Shown one piece after another: positions 25,008 to 34,272 of a stretch of 53,008 nt of DNA (position 1 is the stretch's first letter; every line of letters starts with the position of its first letter). The position numbers were made by a program, and so were the translations under genes. Below the pieces are notes generated by a model. That model saw only the letters and a list, made by a program, of their open reading frames with translations. It had not been told where the DNA came from and did no database searches. The stretch is from a virus. The stretch covers positions 1 through 53,008 of IMG/VR virus record IMGVR_UViG_3300025120_013163; one strand, given 5' to 3'.

Positions 25008-25485
25008 ATTACGATTAGAAATAAATAAGGTAACAGAAGATGTTAAAAATAGTTTATGGTATTGGATAAATAATCATAAAGAAATTATTATAATAGGAAA
25101 TGGGGGTAGTAATTCAATTGCATCTCATATATCTCAAGATTATACTAAAGTTTTAGAAAAAAAATCTTATAGTTTTTCCGATCCTTCAAGATTAACTTGT
25201 TATATAAATGATTATGGTAGAGATAAGGCATATGTAGAATTCTTAGATGATTTTACTGAAAAAGATACATTAGTTATTTTAATTTCATCATCAGGAAATT
25301 CTATGAATATAGTTAATGCCGCTAAATACTGTGAAAATAATAATATAACATATTTAGCTTTAACTGGTTTTAATAGTAATAATAAATTAAATAATATGAA
25401 CCCTATGTGGAGATGGCATGTTGACTCAAGTGATTATGGTGTGGTAGAATGTGTTCATCAAATAGTATTACACTCAATATTATAA
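24994..25485 (+). CDS. SIS-domain sugar-phosphate isomerase (GmhA-like)
   Basis: 163 residues, one SIS domain: IIIIGNGGSNSIASHISQDY, then LVILISSSGNSMNIVNAAKYC and VVECVHQIVLHSIL. These match phosphoheptose isomerase GmhA, which makes heptose 7-phosphate from sedoheptulose 7-phosphate, though slightly shorter than the usual 190. A kinase of HddA type lies three genes upstream. Its stop shares one base with the next start. Confidence 0.82.
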   Translation: MNLNKLRLEINKVTEDVKNSLWYWINNHKEIIIIGNGGSNSIASHISQDYTKVLEKKSYSFSDPSRLTCYINDYGRDKAYVEFLDDFTEKDTLVILISSSGNSMNIVNAAKYCENNNITYLALTGFNSNNKLNNMNPMWRWHVDSSDYGVVECVHQIVLHSIL

Positions 25486-25901
25486 TGGAAAAAATATATT
25501 CAAAAGTAGATGGCAGACTATTACATATTGTAAATAGACTATCAGAAATAAAAGGTAGAACTGAAATTGTACCTGAAAATAATTTTATTCAATGTGCTAC
25601 TTTAGAAATGGAAAAAGGTAAAACATTCCCACCACATAAACATATTACAAAAGATAGACATTATAAAGAACAAATTGCTCAAGAATCTTGGGTTGTAATT
25701 AAAGGAAAGGTACAATGTATATTTTATGATATAGATGATAAAATAATAGCAGAACCTATTTTAGAAGCTGGGGATGCTAGTTATACTTTATATGGAGGTC
25801 ATACCTATAAAATATTAGAAGATAATACTATTGTATATGAATATAAAACAGGTCCTTATGAAGGACAAAAATTAGATAAGACTTTTATTAATGAAAAATA
25901 A
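25485..25901 (+). CDS. cupin-domain protein
   Basis: 138 residues. The metal-binding cupin motif is seen as FPPHKH with a following Glu in KEQ, and the second motif as GGHTYKILEDNT. Strands such as WVVIKGKVQCIFYDID support the double-stranded beta-helix. In sugar clusters such proteins can be isomerases, epimerases or oxygenases of sugar intermediates, so the exact role is open. The ATG at 25485 is favoured over an upstream one that lies far inside the SIS gene. Confidence 0.75.
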   Translation: MEKIYSKVDGRLLHIVNRLSEIKGRTEIVPENNFIQCATLEMEKGKTFPPHKHITKDRHYKEQIAQESWVVIKGKVQCIFYDIDDKIIAEPILEAGDASYTLYGGHTYKILEDNTIVYEYKTGPYEGQKLDKTFINEK

Positions 25902-26841
25902 AAAAGTAGTATTATCTTTAAGACACAGACACAATAAAAATTTAAATGATTATAGTTCAGCTATAATTTATTGGTATGGGGTTTTAGATAGATTAGGATA
26001 TGAAGTGTTATATTATGATTATGATGATTATAATATTGATGATTTATACAATACTGTAAAAGAATTTAATGCTGATTTTTTTATTCATACTAATTATTTA
26101 GTAGGAGTTCATAAAGAATTTGATAGAATAAGAGAATTGTGTAAAGTATTTCTTTTATCAAGTGATGCTTATAGATTTCATGATTCTAATTTAAAACATT
26201 GGATACCTTTTGTGGATGGGATTATTACATTTGAAGGGATAAAAGAGTGGTATTTAAGAGATGGTTTACCTGAGGAAGGATTTTTAAAAATGAAATGGGG
26301 ATTCAACCCTAATACTATGTGTACTGAAGATGTAAATAATAAATCTATTAATGTTCAACATTATGGAGGATTACATGGTGATAGAAGATCCAAAATATCC
26401 CAGTTTAATCAGTTAGGTTGTAGTATTACTCAAGAAGAATTTTTAACTCATGATGAAATGAAAAAAAATTTAGCAAAATCAAAATATTCATTATGTTTTA
26501 GTTCTAATGCTATTGGAACTAGAAATGAATTAAAAGGTAGAGTAATTGAAATCCCCTCTCAAGCTGTTTTGTTAACAGAACCAGCTCCTGATTTAGATAC
26601 TTATTTTAATGAAGATGAAATCATTACATTTAATAGTGTAGAAGAAGCTGTAAATAAAATAAATTCTATTACAGATAAGGAATATAATAATATTTTAAGA
26701 AAAGGACAAAAAGCATTATGGAATAGAAATACTGTATATCATGAATGGAATAAAATTTTACCACTAATGGATCCAGATTATAAACCAATAGATCCAATAG
26801 ATATAATTAAAAAATACCACAATGAGTACTATAAAGTTTAG
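25891..26841 (+). CDS. glycosyltransferase-like protein (CgeB / GT1-like)
   Basis: 316 residues. The N-terminal half has alternating strands and helices with YSSAIIYWYGVLDRLGYEVLYYDYDD. The C-terminal half ends with KGRVIEIPSQAVLLTEPAPDLDTYFNEDEIITF, the donor-site pattern of CgeB-like GT-B enzymes (R-x-E-P/I...Y-F...E). Overlaps the neighbours on both sides, so it is part of the glycan operon. Confidence 0.75.
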   Translation: MKNKKVVLSLRHRHNKNLNDYSSAIIYWYGVLDRLGYEVLYYDYDDYNIDDLYNTVKEFNADFFIHTNYLVGVHKEFDRIRELCKVFLLSSDAYRFHDSNLKHWIPFVDGIITFEGIKEWYLRDGLPEEGFLKMKWGFNPNTMCTEDVNNKSINVQHYGGLHGDRRSKISQFNQLGCSITQEEFLTHDEMKKNLAKSKYSLCFSSNAIGTRNELKGRVIEIPSQAVLLTEPAPDLDTYFNEDEIITFNSVEEAVNKINSITDKEYNNILRKGQKALWNRNTVYHEWNKILPLMDPDYKPIDPIDIIKKYHNEYYKV

Positions 26842-27244
26842 ACCTGTAGAGGAAAAAGATTGGAAGGATGTTTATTATCTTTTAAATCAACTAACAGAAT
26901 TATTAGGAACAATTAGAGATAAAAAAGTATGTTGGAATAGATTTGTATCAAATAATTCTAATAATGCTATTGTAGGTTTACATAATGATCAAATTATTGC
27001 TTATGGGAGTATAGTTATAGAAAATAAAATAAGAGGAGAATTAGCAGGTCATATAGAAGATATAGTTGTAGATAAAAAATTTAGAGGAAAAAATATTGGT
27101 GTAAAACTTATTAAAGAATTAGTAAAAATTGGTTATAGTAAAGAATGTTATAGAATAACATTAACTTGTGATCAATCATTAATTAATTTTTATTATAAAA
27201 ATGGTTTTAAAGTTAATAACATTGCAATGAAAAAACACTTATAA
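26822..27244 (+). CDS. GNAT N-acetyltransferase
   Basis: 140 residues. The GNAT acetyl-CoA block HIEDIVVDKKFRGKNIGVKLIKELV (R/Q-x-x-G-x-G/A) and the final strand-helix FYYKNGFKV are clear. It is of the size and style of glucosamine-phosphate N-acetyltransferases. A likely substrate is an amino sugar from the operon. Confidence 0.88.
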   Translation: MSTIKFRPVEEKDWKDVYYLLNQLTELLGTIRDKKVCWNRFVSNNSNNAIVGLHNDQIIAYGSIVIENKIRGELAGHIEDIVVDKKFRGKNIGVKLIKELVKIGYSKECYRITLTCDQSLINFYYKNGFKVNNIAMKKHL

Positions 27245-28089
27245 TGAATTACGGAAGAATACATTTTGAAGGAACTCCTAGTGCTGGGTTTTTTAGTAAT
27301 TATTTTGGTGTAATGTCTACTATGTTAGATTTACATCATAATCATAAATTATTCCCCTATGTAGATAATTCGAATACTTGGTGGAATCCAACATTTAATT
27401 TTGAAACCTTAACAGCAGAAGATTTAAATATTAATCCTTGGGATTGGTGGTTTCAACAAGATAAACCTCTTAATATTAAAGAATGTCCTAATATAGAAGT
27501 TAATTATAGTAATATTTCTCATGTACCCAATCAATTTCATCAAAACCCATCATTACCCTATGCTAGAGAAATGGATTTAAAATATTGTAAATTACAATCT
27601 TATATTACACTTGAAATAAATACATTATTTGAAAGATATTTTGCAAATAAAAATATTTTAGGGGTTATGGCACGAGGTACTGAAATGTTAAAATTCCATA
27701 AAGAGTATCCAAAAGTAAATTCTAATGTGTGGGGGCATATTATCAAAGATTTTTTAAATGACCATCCTGATATTGATAATATATTTTTAGTTACAGATGA
27801 TAACGAAATATTAAACAATATTTTAGAAATAAACCCCCAAACTATTTACTTAAAAGATTTCTTTAGGAAAACAACTCAAACAGATGAAGAAATTAATAAT
27901 AAATATAAACCTTGGTGGTTAACATCTCCATCTAATGATCTTAACCATAGAAAAAGATTAGGTGAAGAATGTATAATTCAAGCAAAACTTCTCTCTAAAT
28001 GTCAATCTCTTTTAGGAACATATTCAGGGTTTACTAATGCAGCTCAATTTTTTAATCATGAGGGTTTTAAAAGTTTTTATCTTATATAA
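27244..28089 (+). CDS. putative fucosyltransferase-like glycosyltransferase
   Basis: 281 residues. The centre has ILGVMARGTEMLKFHKEYPKV, which resembles the HxRGTD motif of alpha-fucosyltransferases and NodZ/O-fucosyltransferase relatives. It is followed by IFLVTDDNEILNNI and a late LLGTYSGFTNAAQF, both common in that superfamily. The N-terminal FFSNYFGVMSTM also fits. The GDP-mannose dehydratase encoded two genes later could supply GDP-linked 6-deoxysugars. Assignment is by motif only. Confidence 0.6.
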   Translation: MNYGRIHFEGTPSAGFFSNYFGVMSTMLDLHHNHKLFPYVDNSNTWWNPTFNFETLTAEDLNINPWDWWFQQDKPLNIKECPNIEVNYSNISHVPNQFHQNPSLPYAREMDLKYCKLQSYITLEINTLFERYFANKNILGVMARGTEMLKFHKEYPKVNSNVWGHIIKDFLNDHPDIDNIFLVTDDNEILNNILEINPQTIYLKDFFRKTTQTDEEINNKYKPWWLTSPSNDLNHRKRLGEECIIQAKLLSKCQSLLGTYSGFTNAAQFFNHEGFKSFYLI

Positions 28090-28712
28090 TGAGTTTTGAG
28101 AGTATAAAAATATTTGAAAATAAAATAGCTGAATTTTTTGGTTCATCTTATGCTGTAGCAGTAGATTGTTGTACTCATGGGATTGAATTATGTTTAAGAC
28201 ATGAACATATAGGTTCAATTAAAGTACCTAAAAGAACTTACATATCAGTACCATTTTTAGCATCAAAGTTAAATATGACTTTTGAATTTAAGGATGAAGA
28301 TTGGAAAGATTATTATTATTTAACTGATAATATTATTGATGCAGCTGTATTATGGAAAAGGAATAGCTATATCCCTGGAACTTTCATGAATATCAGTTTT
28401 CAATTTAGAAAACACTTGGCTTTGGGTAGAGGGGGTTGTATATTGACGGATAATAAAGAAGCAGCAATTAAATTAAAGAAAATGTCATATGATGGGAGAC
28501 ATCCAGATATACCTTGGAGAGAACAAAATATAGAAATGGTAGGATATCACTATTATATGACCCCAGAAACTGCTGAATTAGGTTTAGAAAAATTACCAAA
28601 AGCAATTAAAACTAAACCAATACAATGGACAATAAATGATTGGCCTGATGTATCTAAAATGAAAGTATTTAATAGTGTAGAGGAAATAGATCCCTACTTA
28701 CAAACAAAATAA
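28089..28712 (+). CDS. compact DegT/DnrJ-like aminotransferase, lacking the C-terminal domain
   Basis: 207 residues, compared with about 370 for the family. It keeps the start of the large domain (ENKIAEFFGSSYAVAVDCCTHGIEL), the Asp region (NIIDAAVLW) and the PLP lysine block SFQFRKHLALGRGGCIL. It then ends soon after YYMTPETAELGLEKL. The small C-terminal domain is missing without any sign of frameshift. It could be a working minimal enzyme, a partner of the 23862 aminotransferase, or a decaying copy. Confidence 0.78.
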   Translation: MSFESIKIFENKIAEFFGSSYAVAVDCCTHGIELCLRHEHIGSIKVPKRTYISVPFLASKLNMTFEFKDEDWKDYYYLTDNIIDAAVLWKRNSYIPGTFMNISFQFRKHLALGRGGCILTDNKEAAIKLKKMSYDGRHPDIPWREQNIEMVGYHYYMTPETAELGLEKLPKAIKTKPIQWTINDWPDVSKMKVFNSVEEIDPYLQTK

Positions 28713-28715
28713 ACA

Positions 28716-29687
28716 ATGAAAAAAGCATTTATTACAGGAATTAATGGGCAAGACGGCAGTTATTTAGCTGAATATTTATTAGAATTAGGATATGAGGTAC
28801 ATGGTACAGTTAGAAGAAATTCAACTCCTGAAAACCAAGATACAAGAATAGAAAAAATACATAATAAAATTAATACTTATTATGCTGATTTACTAGATCA
28901 AGGTAGTATTGAAAGGTTATTAGATGACATACAGCCTGATGAAATATATAATATCGCTGCCCAATCCCACGTAAGAATTAGTTTTGACATTCCCCAATTT
29001 ACAGTACAAACAAATGCCTTAGGTGTTCTTAATATATTAGAAGCATATAGACGTTCCTGTCCTAAAGCAAAATTTTACCAAGCAAGTAGTTCTGAAATGT
29101 TTGGTTTGTCTGTTGATAATGATAATTTTCAAAGAGAAACTACCACAATGAACCCAGTATCACCTTATGGATGTTCTAAAGTATTTGGTTATAATATTGT
29201 AAGAAATTATAGACGTGCTTATGGGTTACATGCTACAAACGGTATTTTATTTAATCATGAATCACCTAGAAGAGGTAGTAATTTTGTAACTAATAAAGTA
29301 GTAAAGGCAGCAGTAAGGATTAAATTAGGTTTACAAGATAAATTAGAATTAGGTAATATGGATTCTTATAGAGATTGGGGTCATTCATATGATTATGTTA
29401 GGGCAATGCACTTAATGGTGCAACATAATAAACCTGAGGATTGGGTAGTATCAACTATGGAAACACATTCAGTAAGAGAAATGTGTGAATTAGTATTTAA
29501 CTATTTAAATTTAGACTATAAAGATTATGTAACACAAAATCCTAAATTTTTAAGACCAGAAGAATTACCTTATTTAAAAGGAGATTCTACAAAAATTAGA
29601 ACAGAATTAGGTTGGAAACCCACATATACTTTTAAAAGTATGATGGAAGAAATGACTGATCATTGGTTAAAATACTATAAAAAATGA
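28716..29687 (+). CDS. gmd: GDP-mannose 4,6-dehydratase
   Basis: 323 residues. The start KAFITGINGQDGSYLAEYLLELGYEVHG is diagnostic of Gmd, with VRRNSTPENQDTRI, then SSSEMFG (active-site Ser/Glu), YGCSK (YxxxK) and NHESPRRGSNFVT. It converts GDP-mannose to GDP-4-keto-6-deoxymannose, the branch point to fucose, rhamnose and perosamine. DegT-type aminotransferases and acetyltransferases nearby favour an N-acyl-perosamine-like product; the fucosyltransferase-like gene favours fucose. Confidence 0.97.
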   Translation: MKKAFITGINGQDGSYLAEYLLELGYEVHGTVRRNSTPENQDTRIEKIHNKINTYYADLLDQGSIERLLDDIQPDEIYNIAAQSHVRISFDIPQFTVQTNALGVLNILEAYRRSCPKAKFYQASSSEMFGLSVDNDNFQRETTTMNPVSPYGCSKVFGYNIVRNYRRAYGLHATNGILFNHESPRRGSNFVTNKVVKAAVRIKLGLQDKLELGNMDSYRDWGHSYDYVRAMHLMVQHNKPEDWVVSTMETHSVREMCELVFNYLNLDYKDYVTQNPKFLRPEELPYLKGDSTKIRTELGWKPTYTFKSMMEEMTDHWLKYYKK

Positions 29688-30577
29688 AAATAGCATTCTT
29701 TACAGAAGGACAATATCAAGGTAAAATATCTAGGAATAATCCTAATATGCGAACAGATTTAGCATGGATATGTTCATTAGAAGCAGATCATTGGAGTATA
29801 AACCAACAACCTGACCAACAATATGACTTAGGTATTGTTATCATTCCAAAGAAAAACCCACAATTTGATTTAAATAAATTAAAACAATATTGTAGTAAAA
29901 TAGCTGTAATGCAAGAAGGTCCTAATTGGTACTGGCAAGATTATCCATTACAACAACAAATATGGTATTTTAATACTATACAAGAAGCTGACTTTATGTT
30001 TGTTCATAATATATTAGATAAAAAATATTATGAGGGTTTAACAGGTAAAGAATGTAAAATTTTACCTAGTTTGATGATTGAAGATTCAATTAATAATCTA
30101 CCACAAGTTGAAAGAAAAGACATTATTATAGGTGGTAATTTTTGCAGTTGGTACGGTGGATTTGATTCTTACATAATAGCACAGGAAGCAGATTGTCCCA
30201 TTTATATCCCAAGTATGGGTAGAAAAATTGAAGGTGAAGAACAAATGCCTAATTTAAATCATTTACCTTATATGAATTGGGTAGAATGGATTAAATCACT
30301 TAATAATTTTAAATATGGTATTCATTTAATGCGTACACATGCTGCAGGTACATTTGCTTTAAATTGTGCTTATTTAGGCATACCTTGTATTGGGTATGAA
30401 GGTTTAGACACACAAGAAATATGCCATCCAGACTTAACTGTAAAAATGGGAGATTTATCTACAGCAAAAGAAAAATTAAATAGGTTAAAAACAGACAAAG
30501 ATTTTTATGATTTATGTTCTGAATTAGCAAAATTTGGATATGAAAATAATTATAATGAAAAAAAATTTAAGATATGA
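29684..30577 (+). CDS. glycosyltransferase-like protein (GT-B fold, unassigned)
   Basis: 297 residues. It has MKIAFFTEGQYQGKIS at the start, strands like DLGIVIIPKK and KIAVMQEGPNWYWQD, and a late HLMRTHAAGTFALNCAYLGIPCIGYEGLDTQ reminiscent of the donor site of GT-B enzymes. The family is not certain. It overlaps gmd by 4 nt and the next GT2 gene by 4 nt, which supports a glycan role. Confidence 0.6.
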   Translation: MKIAFFTEGQYQGKISRNNPNMRTDLAWICSLEADHWSINQQPDQQYDLGIVIIPKKNPQFDLNKLKQYCSKIAVMQEGPNWYWQDYPLQQQIWYFNTIQEADFMFVHNILDKKYYEGLTGKECKILPSLMIEDSINNLPQVERKDIIIGGNFCSWYGGFDSYIIAQEADCPIYIPSMGRKIEGEEQMPNLNHLPYMNWVEWIKSLNNFKYGIHLMRTHAAGTFALNCAYLGIPCIGYEGLDTQEICHPDLTVKMGDLSTAKEKLNRLKTDKDFYDLCSELAKFGYENNYNEKKFKI

Positions 30578-31749
30578 AAATAAGTTTAATACAACCTGGT
30601 AGAAATAATCTTAAGTACCTTAAATGGTCTTACGATTCAATAAGAAAAAATCAAGGCAACCATGAAGTACAAATTTGTGTAGCAGATGATGCTAGTACAG
30701 ATGGTACATGGGATTGGTGTCAAGCAATGATGGCTGAAGATGGTGCATTTGATGCAATTAGAAATGAAGGCCCAGAGCGATTAGGTCACACAATTTTATA
30801 TGACAGATTAGTTAATGAAGTAGCTGAACATGATATTTGTATGATTTATCATGCAGACATGTATTTAATGCCTGGTGCGTTAGATCAAATTGAACACAAG
30901 TTAAAAGATAAAACAATTGTATCTTTAACTCGTATTGAACCACCTTTACACCCTGATGGACCTGAAAAAATGTTAATGGACTTTGGTGTTGAACCTGAAG
31001 AATTTAAAGAAGAAGAATTATTAGAATGGTTTAAAGATGTTCAATTACAACAATCAACTAAAATAACTGAAGGCATATTTGCACCTTGGGCATTTTATAA
31101 GTCAGATTTTCAAGAAATAGGTGGACATGATCCTTTATACGCACCACAATCTAAAGAAGATAGTGATATATTTAATCGTTTTCAATTAAACGGAATCAAA
31201 TTTGTACAAACATGGGGTGGATGTGTTTATCATATGACTTGTAGAGGTAGTAGAAGAAATACAGTTGATAAAGCTAAAAACATATATGAAGATTCTCCAG
31301 AATGGTTAGCACAAAACAAAAGATCATCTCGTAATTTTATTCGTAAATGGGGTCATTTTGTTAAACATGATAGTTTAATGAAACCTATTATACCCCCTAA
31401 ATATGATATAGGGATTATACTTAATAATAAAAATATAAATTTGCTAAACAATTTAGAACCCTGGTGTAATACTATATATACTAACTGCAATATCCAGGAT
31501 TATATTAAAGTTGAACAACAAAACACAATTATGGATTTATATGAAAGAGTAAAACCATATGATAATGAAAAAAACAACAATATTTTAATTACTATTGATA
31601 ATAATTTTAATGAACAAGATATGCAATATTTATCTCAATTATCTGAAATATTAGAAGATAATGGAGAAATTGGAAAATTTGAATTAGGTAATTTAAAAAT
31701 AGATATTATTGAAATAAAAAATTATGTTAATGAATTAATTAAGTTGTAA
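30574..31749 (+). CDS. family 2 glycosyltransferase with C-terminal extension
   Basis: 391 residues. The GT2 domain begins MKISLIQPGRNNLKYLKWSYDSIRK with VCVADDASTDGTWDW-type strand 4 residues, an HADMYL metal site in place of DXD and GHDPLYAPQSKEDSDIFNRF. From about residue 270 there is a separate region with strands (YDIGIILNNKNINLLNNLEPW) that does not belong to the GT2 core. It is the last gene of the first glycan cassette. Confidence 0.88.
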   Translation: MKISLIQPGRNNLKYLKWSYDSIRKNQGNHEVQICVADDASTDGTWDWCQAMMAEDGAFDAIRNEGPERLGHTILYDRLVNEVAEHDICMIYHADMYLMPGALDQIEHKLKDKTIVSLTRIEPPLHPDGPEKMLMDFGVEPEEFKEEELLEWFKDVQLQQSTKITEGIFAPWAFYKSDFQEIGGHDPLYAPQSKEDSDIFNRFQLNGIKFVQTWGGCVYHMTCRGSRRNTVDKAKNIYEDSPEWLAQNKRSSRNFIRKWGHFVKHDSLMKPIIPPKYDIGIILNNKNINLLNNLEPWCNTIYTNCNIQDYIKVEQQNTIMDLYERVKPYDNEKNNNILITIDNNFNEQDMQYLSQLSEILEDNGEIGKFELGNLKIDIIEIKNYVNELIKL

Positions 31750-31784
31750 TATTTATAATAGTATCAACCCTAAAACTTATTACT

Positions 31785-32102
31785 ATGGAAGAAAAAACTA
31801 CGAAAAGAAAAATTACAAGTATAGAGATAAGTTATAGTAATAAAAGAGAACTAAAAGAATTATCTAATAAAGAAGAATTTAGAGATGTTATAATGAGAGA
31901 TTCTTTTAAAGCAATTAAAGAAGCAATTAAAAAAGATAAAACAACAGTAGAATTATTTAATATAGTAAATTTATCTATAATAATAAAACTATCCTACTTA
32001 TACTACCCATCAGCATTAAAAAAAATAAGTAATTATTTTGAGGAGTATGAAGAATATGAAAAATGTGCTGAAATAAAACAATTAATTAATAAAATAAAAT
32101 AA
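31785..32102 (+). CDS. unknown helical protein with EYEKC C-terminal motif
   Basis: 105 residues. The end, YFEEYEEYEKCAEIKQLINKI, resembles the end of the protein at 43955 (YYTEGEEYEKCSKLVKLKNKL). It is like the UvrB/UvrC-type helical hairpin found in many small phage proteins. The rest is helical and Lys/Glu-rich. It precedes the Omp28-like gene by 4 nt. Confidence 0.65.
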   Translation: MEEKTTKRKITSIEISYSNKRELKELSNKEEFRDVIMRDSFKAIKEAIKKDKTTVELFNIVNLSIIIKLSYLYYPSALKKISNYFEEYEEYEKCAEIKQLINKIK

Positions 32103-32106
32103 AATA

Positions 32107-33927
32107 ATGAAAAAGCTAATATTAGCTGTAATAGTCTTGCTTGGACTACAAATACAAGCACAAACCTTTGTAAGTACAACTCCTGAAAACAGAAATGTTA
32201 TACTTGAAGAATTTACAGGTATATATTGTACATATTGTCCTGATGGACATTTAATAGCTCAAGGTTTACATGATGCTAATCCAATGGATGTTTTCTTAAT
32301 TAATATACACACAGGTGGATATGCTAATCCAAATGGACCAAGTGATCCTGATTTTAACTGTTTATTTGGAGCTGCAATTGCAGCTAATTCGGGTTTAGCA
32401 GGTTATCCAGCTGGTACTATTAATAGAGCAACATTTAGTGGAATATCTCCTCAAGGTAGTCCAGGTACTACAGCTTTAAGTAGAGGTGATTGGGTAGCAG
32501 CATCAGCTGATATTATGTCACAACTATCTTATGTTAATGTTGGTGTTCAAGCAAGTTACGATATGTCTACTGGTATTTTAACAGTTAATACGGAAACATA
32601 TTACACACAAACTACTACAAACATAAATGTGTTACACGTAGCAGTAGTACAAAATAACGTACCAGGTCCTCAAACAGGTGCTTTATCATATAACCCAAAT
32701 GCAATAATAACAGGACCTTGGAACCCAACTTATAACCATCAACATATGTTTAGACATTTAATGGATGGTGCTAATGGTTTAGAATTTAATGTTACAACTG
32801 CGGGTACATTTGTTCCTAATACACATACATGGCAAATGCCTACTAATTTAGCTAGTGGTCAATCAACTACTGGATTTTTTCCAGATTTAGACCCTACAAA
32901 TTTAGATGTTGTAGCTTATATAACTGAAGGTCCAGGTGAAATTATTACTGGTTTTCAAGCTAATGTAGCACCTATATTTCCAAATGCATATGACGCTAAT
33001 GTAACTAACTCAACAGCTGAAAGTGTTGTTTGTGCTAGTGAAACAGATATAACTATTACATTTAGAAATTATGGTAATCAAAATTTAACATCATTAGATT
33101 TAACTTATGATATTAATGGTAGTACTTATCCTGCTATTAATTGGACTGGTAATTTAGCTTCAGGTGCTGAAGAAACATTAACCCTTAATAGTGTTACTTT
33201 TACACCACAAGCTAATAATACAGTTACTTGGGTAGCTAGTAATCCTAATGGACAAATAGATCAAAATACAACTAATAATTCATTAATTTCTACATTTACA
33301 CATTTTGATTTAAATGGTGATGTAGTAAACGGAATATCACCTGGAACTATTAATGTAGATATTTTAACTGATGGTTATGGAAGTGAAACAACATGGGAAG
33401 TTATTGATGAAAGTGGTATAGTAGTTGGTTCTGGTGGTCCTTATAATAACAATACTCAATATAATGAAACTGCTTATGTAAATAGTAATGAGTGTTATAC
33501 TTTTAATTTATATGATTCATACGGTGATGGAATGTGTTGCGCAAATGGTGTAGGTGAAGTAGTAGTAATGGATCAAAATGGTAATACTATTTTTGAAGGT
33601 GATCCTGTTAATTTACAAAATTTTACAGAATTAGGTGTGTATTTTTCTACAGGTATGGGAAGTAGTAATTCATGGGAATGTACACCATTTGGATGTGCTG
33701 ACGTAGGTATTGGTCTTGGAACGTATGCTACGCAATTAGATTGTGAATCTGATATAGCTAATGCAAATACACCATGTTTTGTTATAACAAGTATAAACGA
33801 AATAGAATTATCTACTAAAATTAATAAAATTTATGATGTATTAGGCAGAGAATATAAATCTAAAGTTGGAGAATTAGAAAATGGTTTGTATATTATCGAT
33901 AACATTAAAGTAATAATTAATAAATAA
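32107..33927 (+). CDS. Omp28-like secreted protein with probable T9SS sorting domain
   Basis: 606 residues. A signal peptide (KKLILAVIVLLGLQIQAQ, about 1-19) is followed by an Omp28-type domain that opens with VILEEFTGIYCTYCPDGH (CXXC at 41-44). Then come Ig-like/CARDB-like beta segments (about 300-390), a Cys-rich block with NLYDSYGDGMCC (about 470-490) and WECTPFGCADVG. The last 45 residues, with INKIYDVLGREYKSKVGELENGLYI, match the style of type A sorting domains recognised by the type IX secretion system of Bacteroidota. The protein should be exported and perhaps attached to the outer surface of the infected cell. It resembles a host gene captured by the phage. Confidence 0.85.
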   Translation: MKKLILAVIVLLGLQIQAQTFVSTTPENRNVILEEFTGIYCTYCPDGHLIAQGLHDANPMDVFLINIHTGGYANPNGPSDPDFNCLFGAAIAANSGLAGYPAGTINRATFSGISPQGSPGTTALSRGDWVAASADIMSQLSYVNVGVQASYDMSTGILTVNTETYYTQTTTNINVLHVAVVQNNVPGPQTGALSYNPNAIITGPWNPTYNHQHMFRHLMDGANGLEFNVTTAGTFVPNTHTWQMPTNLASGQSTTGFFPDLDPTNLDVVAYITEGPGEIITGFQANVAPIFPNAYDANVTNSTAESVVCASETDITITFRNYGNQNLTSLDLTYDINGSTYPAINWTGNLASGAEETLTLNSVTFTPQANNTVTWVASNPNGQIDQNTTNNSLISTFTHFDLNGDVVNGISPGTINVDILTDGYGSETTWEVIDESGIVVGSGGPYNNNTQYNETAYVNSNECYTFNLYDSYGDGMCCANGVGEVVVMDQNGNTIFEGDPVNLQNFTELGVYFSTGMGSSNSWECTPFGCADVGIGLGTYATQLDCESDIANANTPCFVITSINEIELSTKINKIYDVLGREYKSKVGELENGLYIIDNIKVIINK

Positions 33928-33931
33928 ACAT

Positions 33932-34084
33932 ATGCAAAAATATGGAATGTTCTTAAAGTCAGGCAATGAAATAATTCATAGGACAAGTGCAGATAGTTTA
34001 ACAACAGCTTATAATTATTTTGCTAAATCAAAAGATATGTCTTTAACAGCATTTAAAAAAATATTTATTGTAATAAAATTATAA
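33932..34084 (+). CDS. small basic protein, unknown
   Basis: 50 residues (start MQKYGMFLKSGNEIIHRTSA, end KKIFIVIKL), 4 nt after the Omp28-like gene. It has a helical centre, DSLTTAYNYFAKSK, that looks like phage proteins with a KSGN...A...F pattern. No family is recognised. Compact spacing supports it being real. Confidence 0.55.
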   Translation: MQKYGMFLKSGNEIIHRTSADSLTTAYNYFAKSKDMSLTAFKKIFIVIKL

Positions 34085-34087
34085 ACT

Positions 34088-34270
34088 ATGGATTTTCAAG
34101 GAAAAAGTAAAAAAAGCTATGAAGCTAGCACTAAGGCAGTAGGATACAGTATTATATCGATGATAATATTGTTAATAGGGATGACTTTATTTAGTAGTTG
34201 TGCTACTACTAAAGTAGATAAATGTTGTAAAAATTCAGATAAAATAATAGAACATTACGAAACTAAGTAA
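34088..34270 (+). CDS. small membrane or lipoprotein-like protein
   Basis: 60 residues. After 17 polar residues there is a hydrophobic segment (GYSIISMIILLIGMTLF) ending in SSCATT, which resembles a lipobox (LFSSC), then a CC pair. It may be a small lipoprotein or a single-pass protein. As a lysozyme-like protein is encoded at 35755, an outer-membrane spanin role is conceivable but unproven. Confidence 0.6.
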   Translation: MDFQGKSKKSYEASTKAVGYSIISMIILLIGMTLFSSCATTKVDKCCKNSDKIIEHYETK

Positions 34271-34272
34271 TA

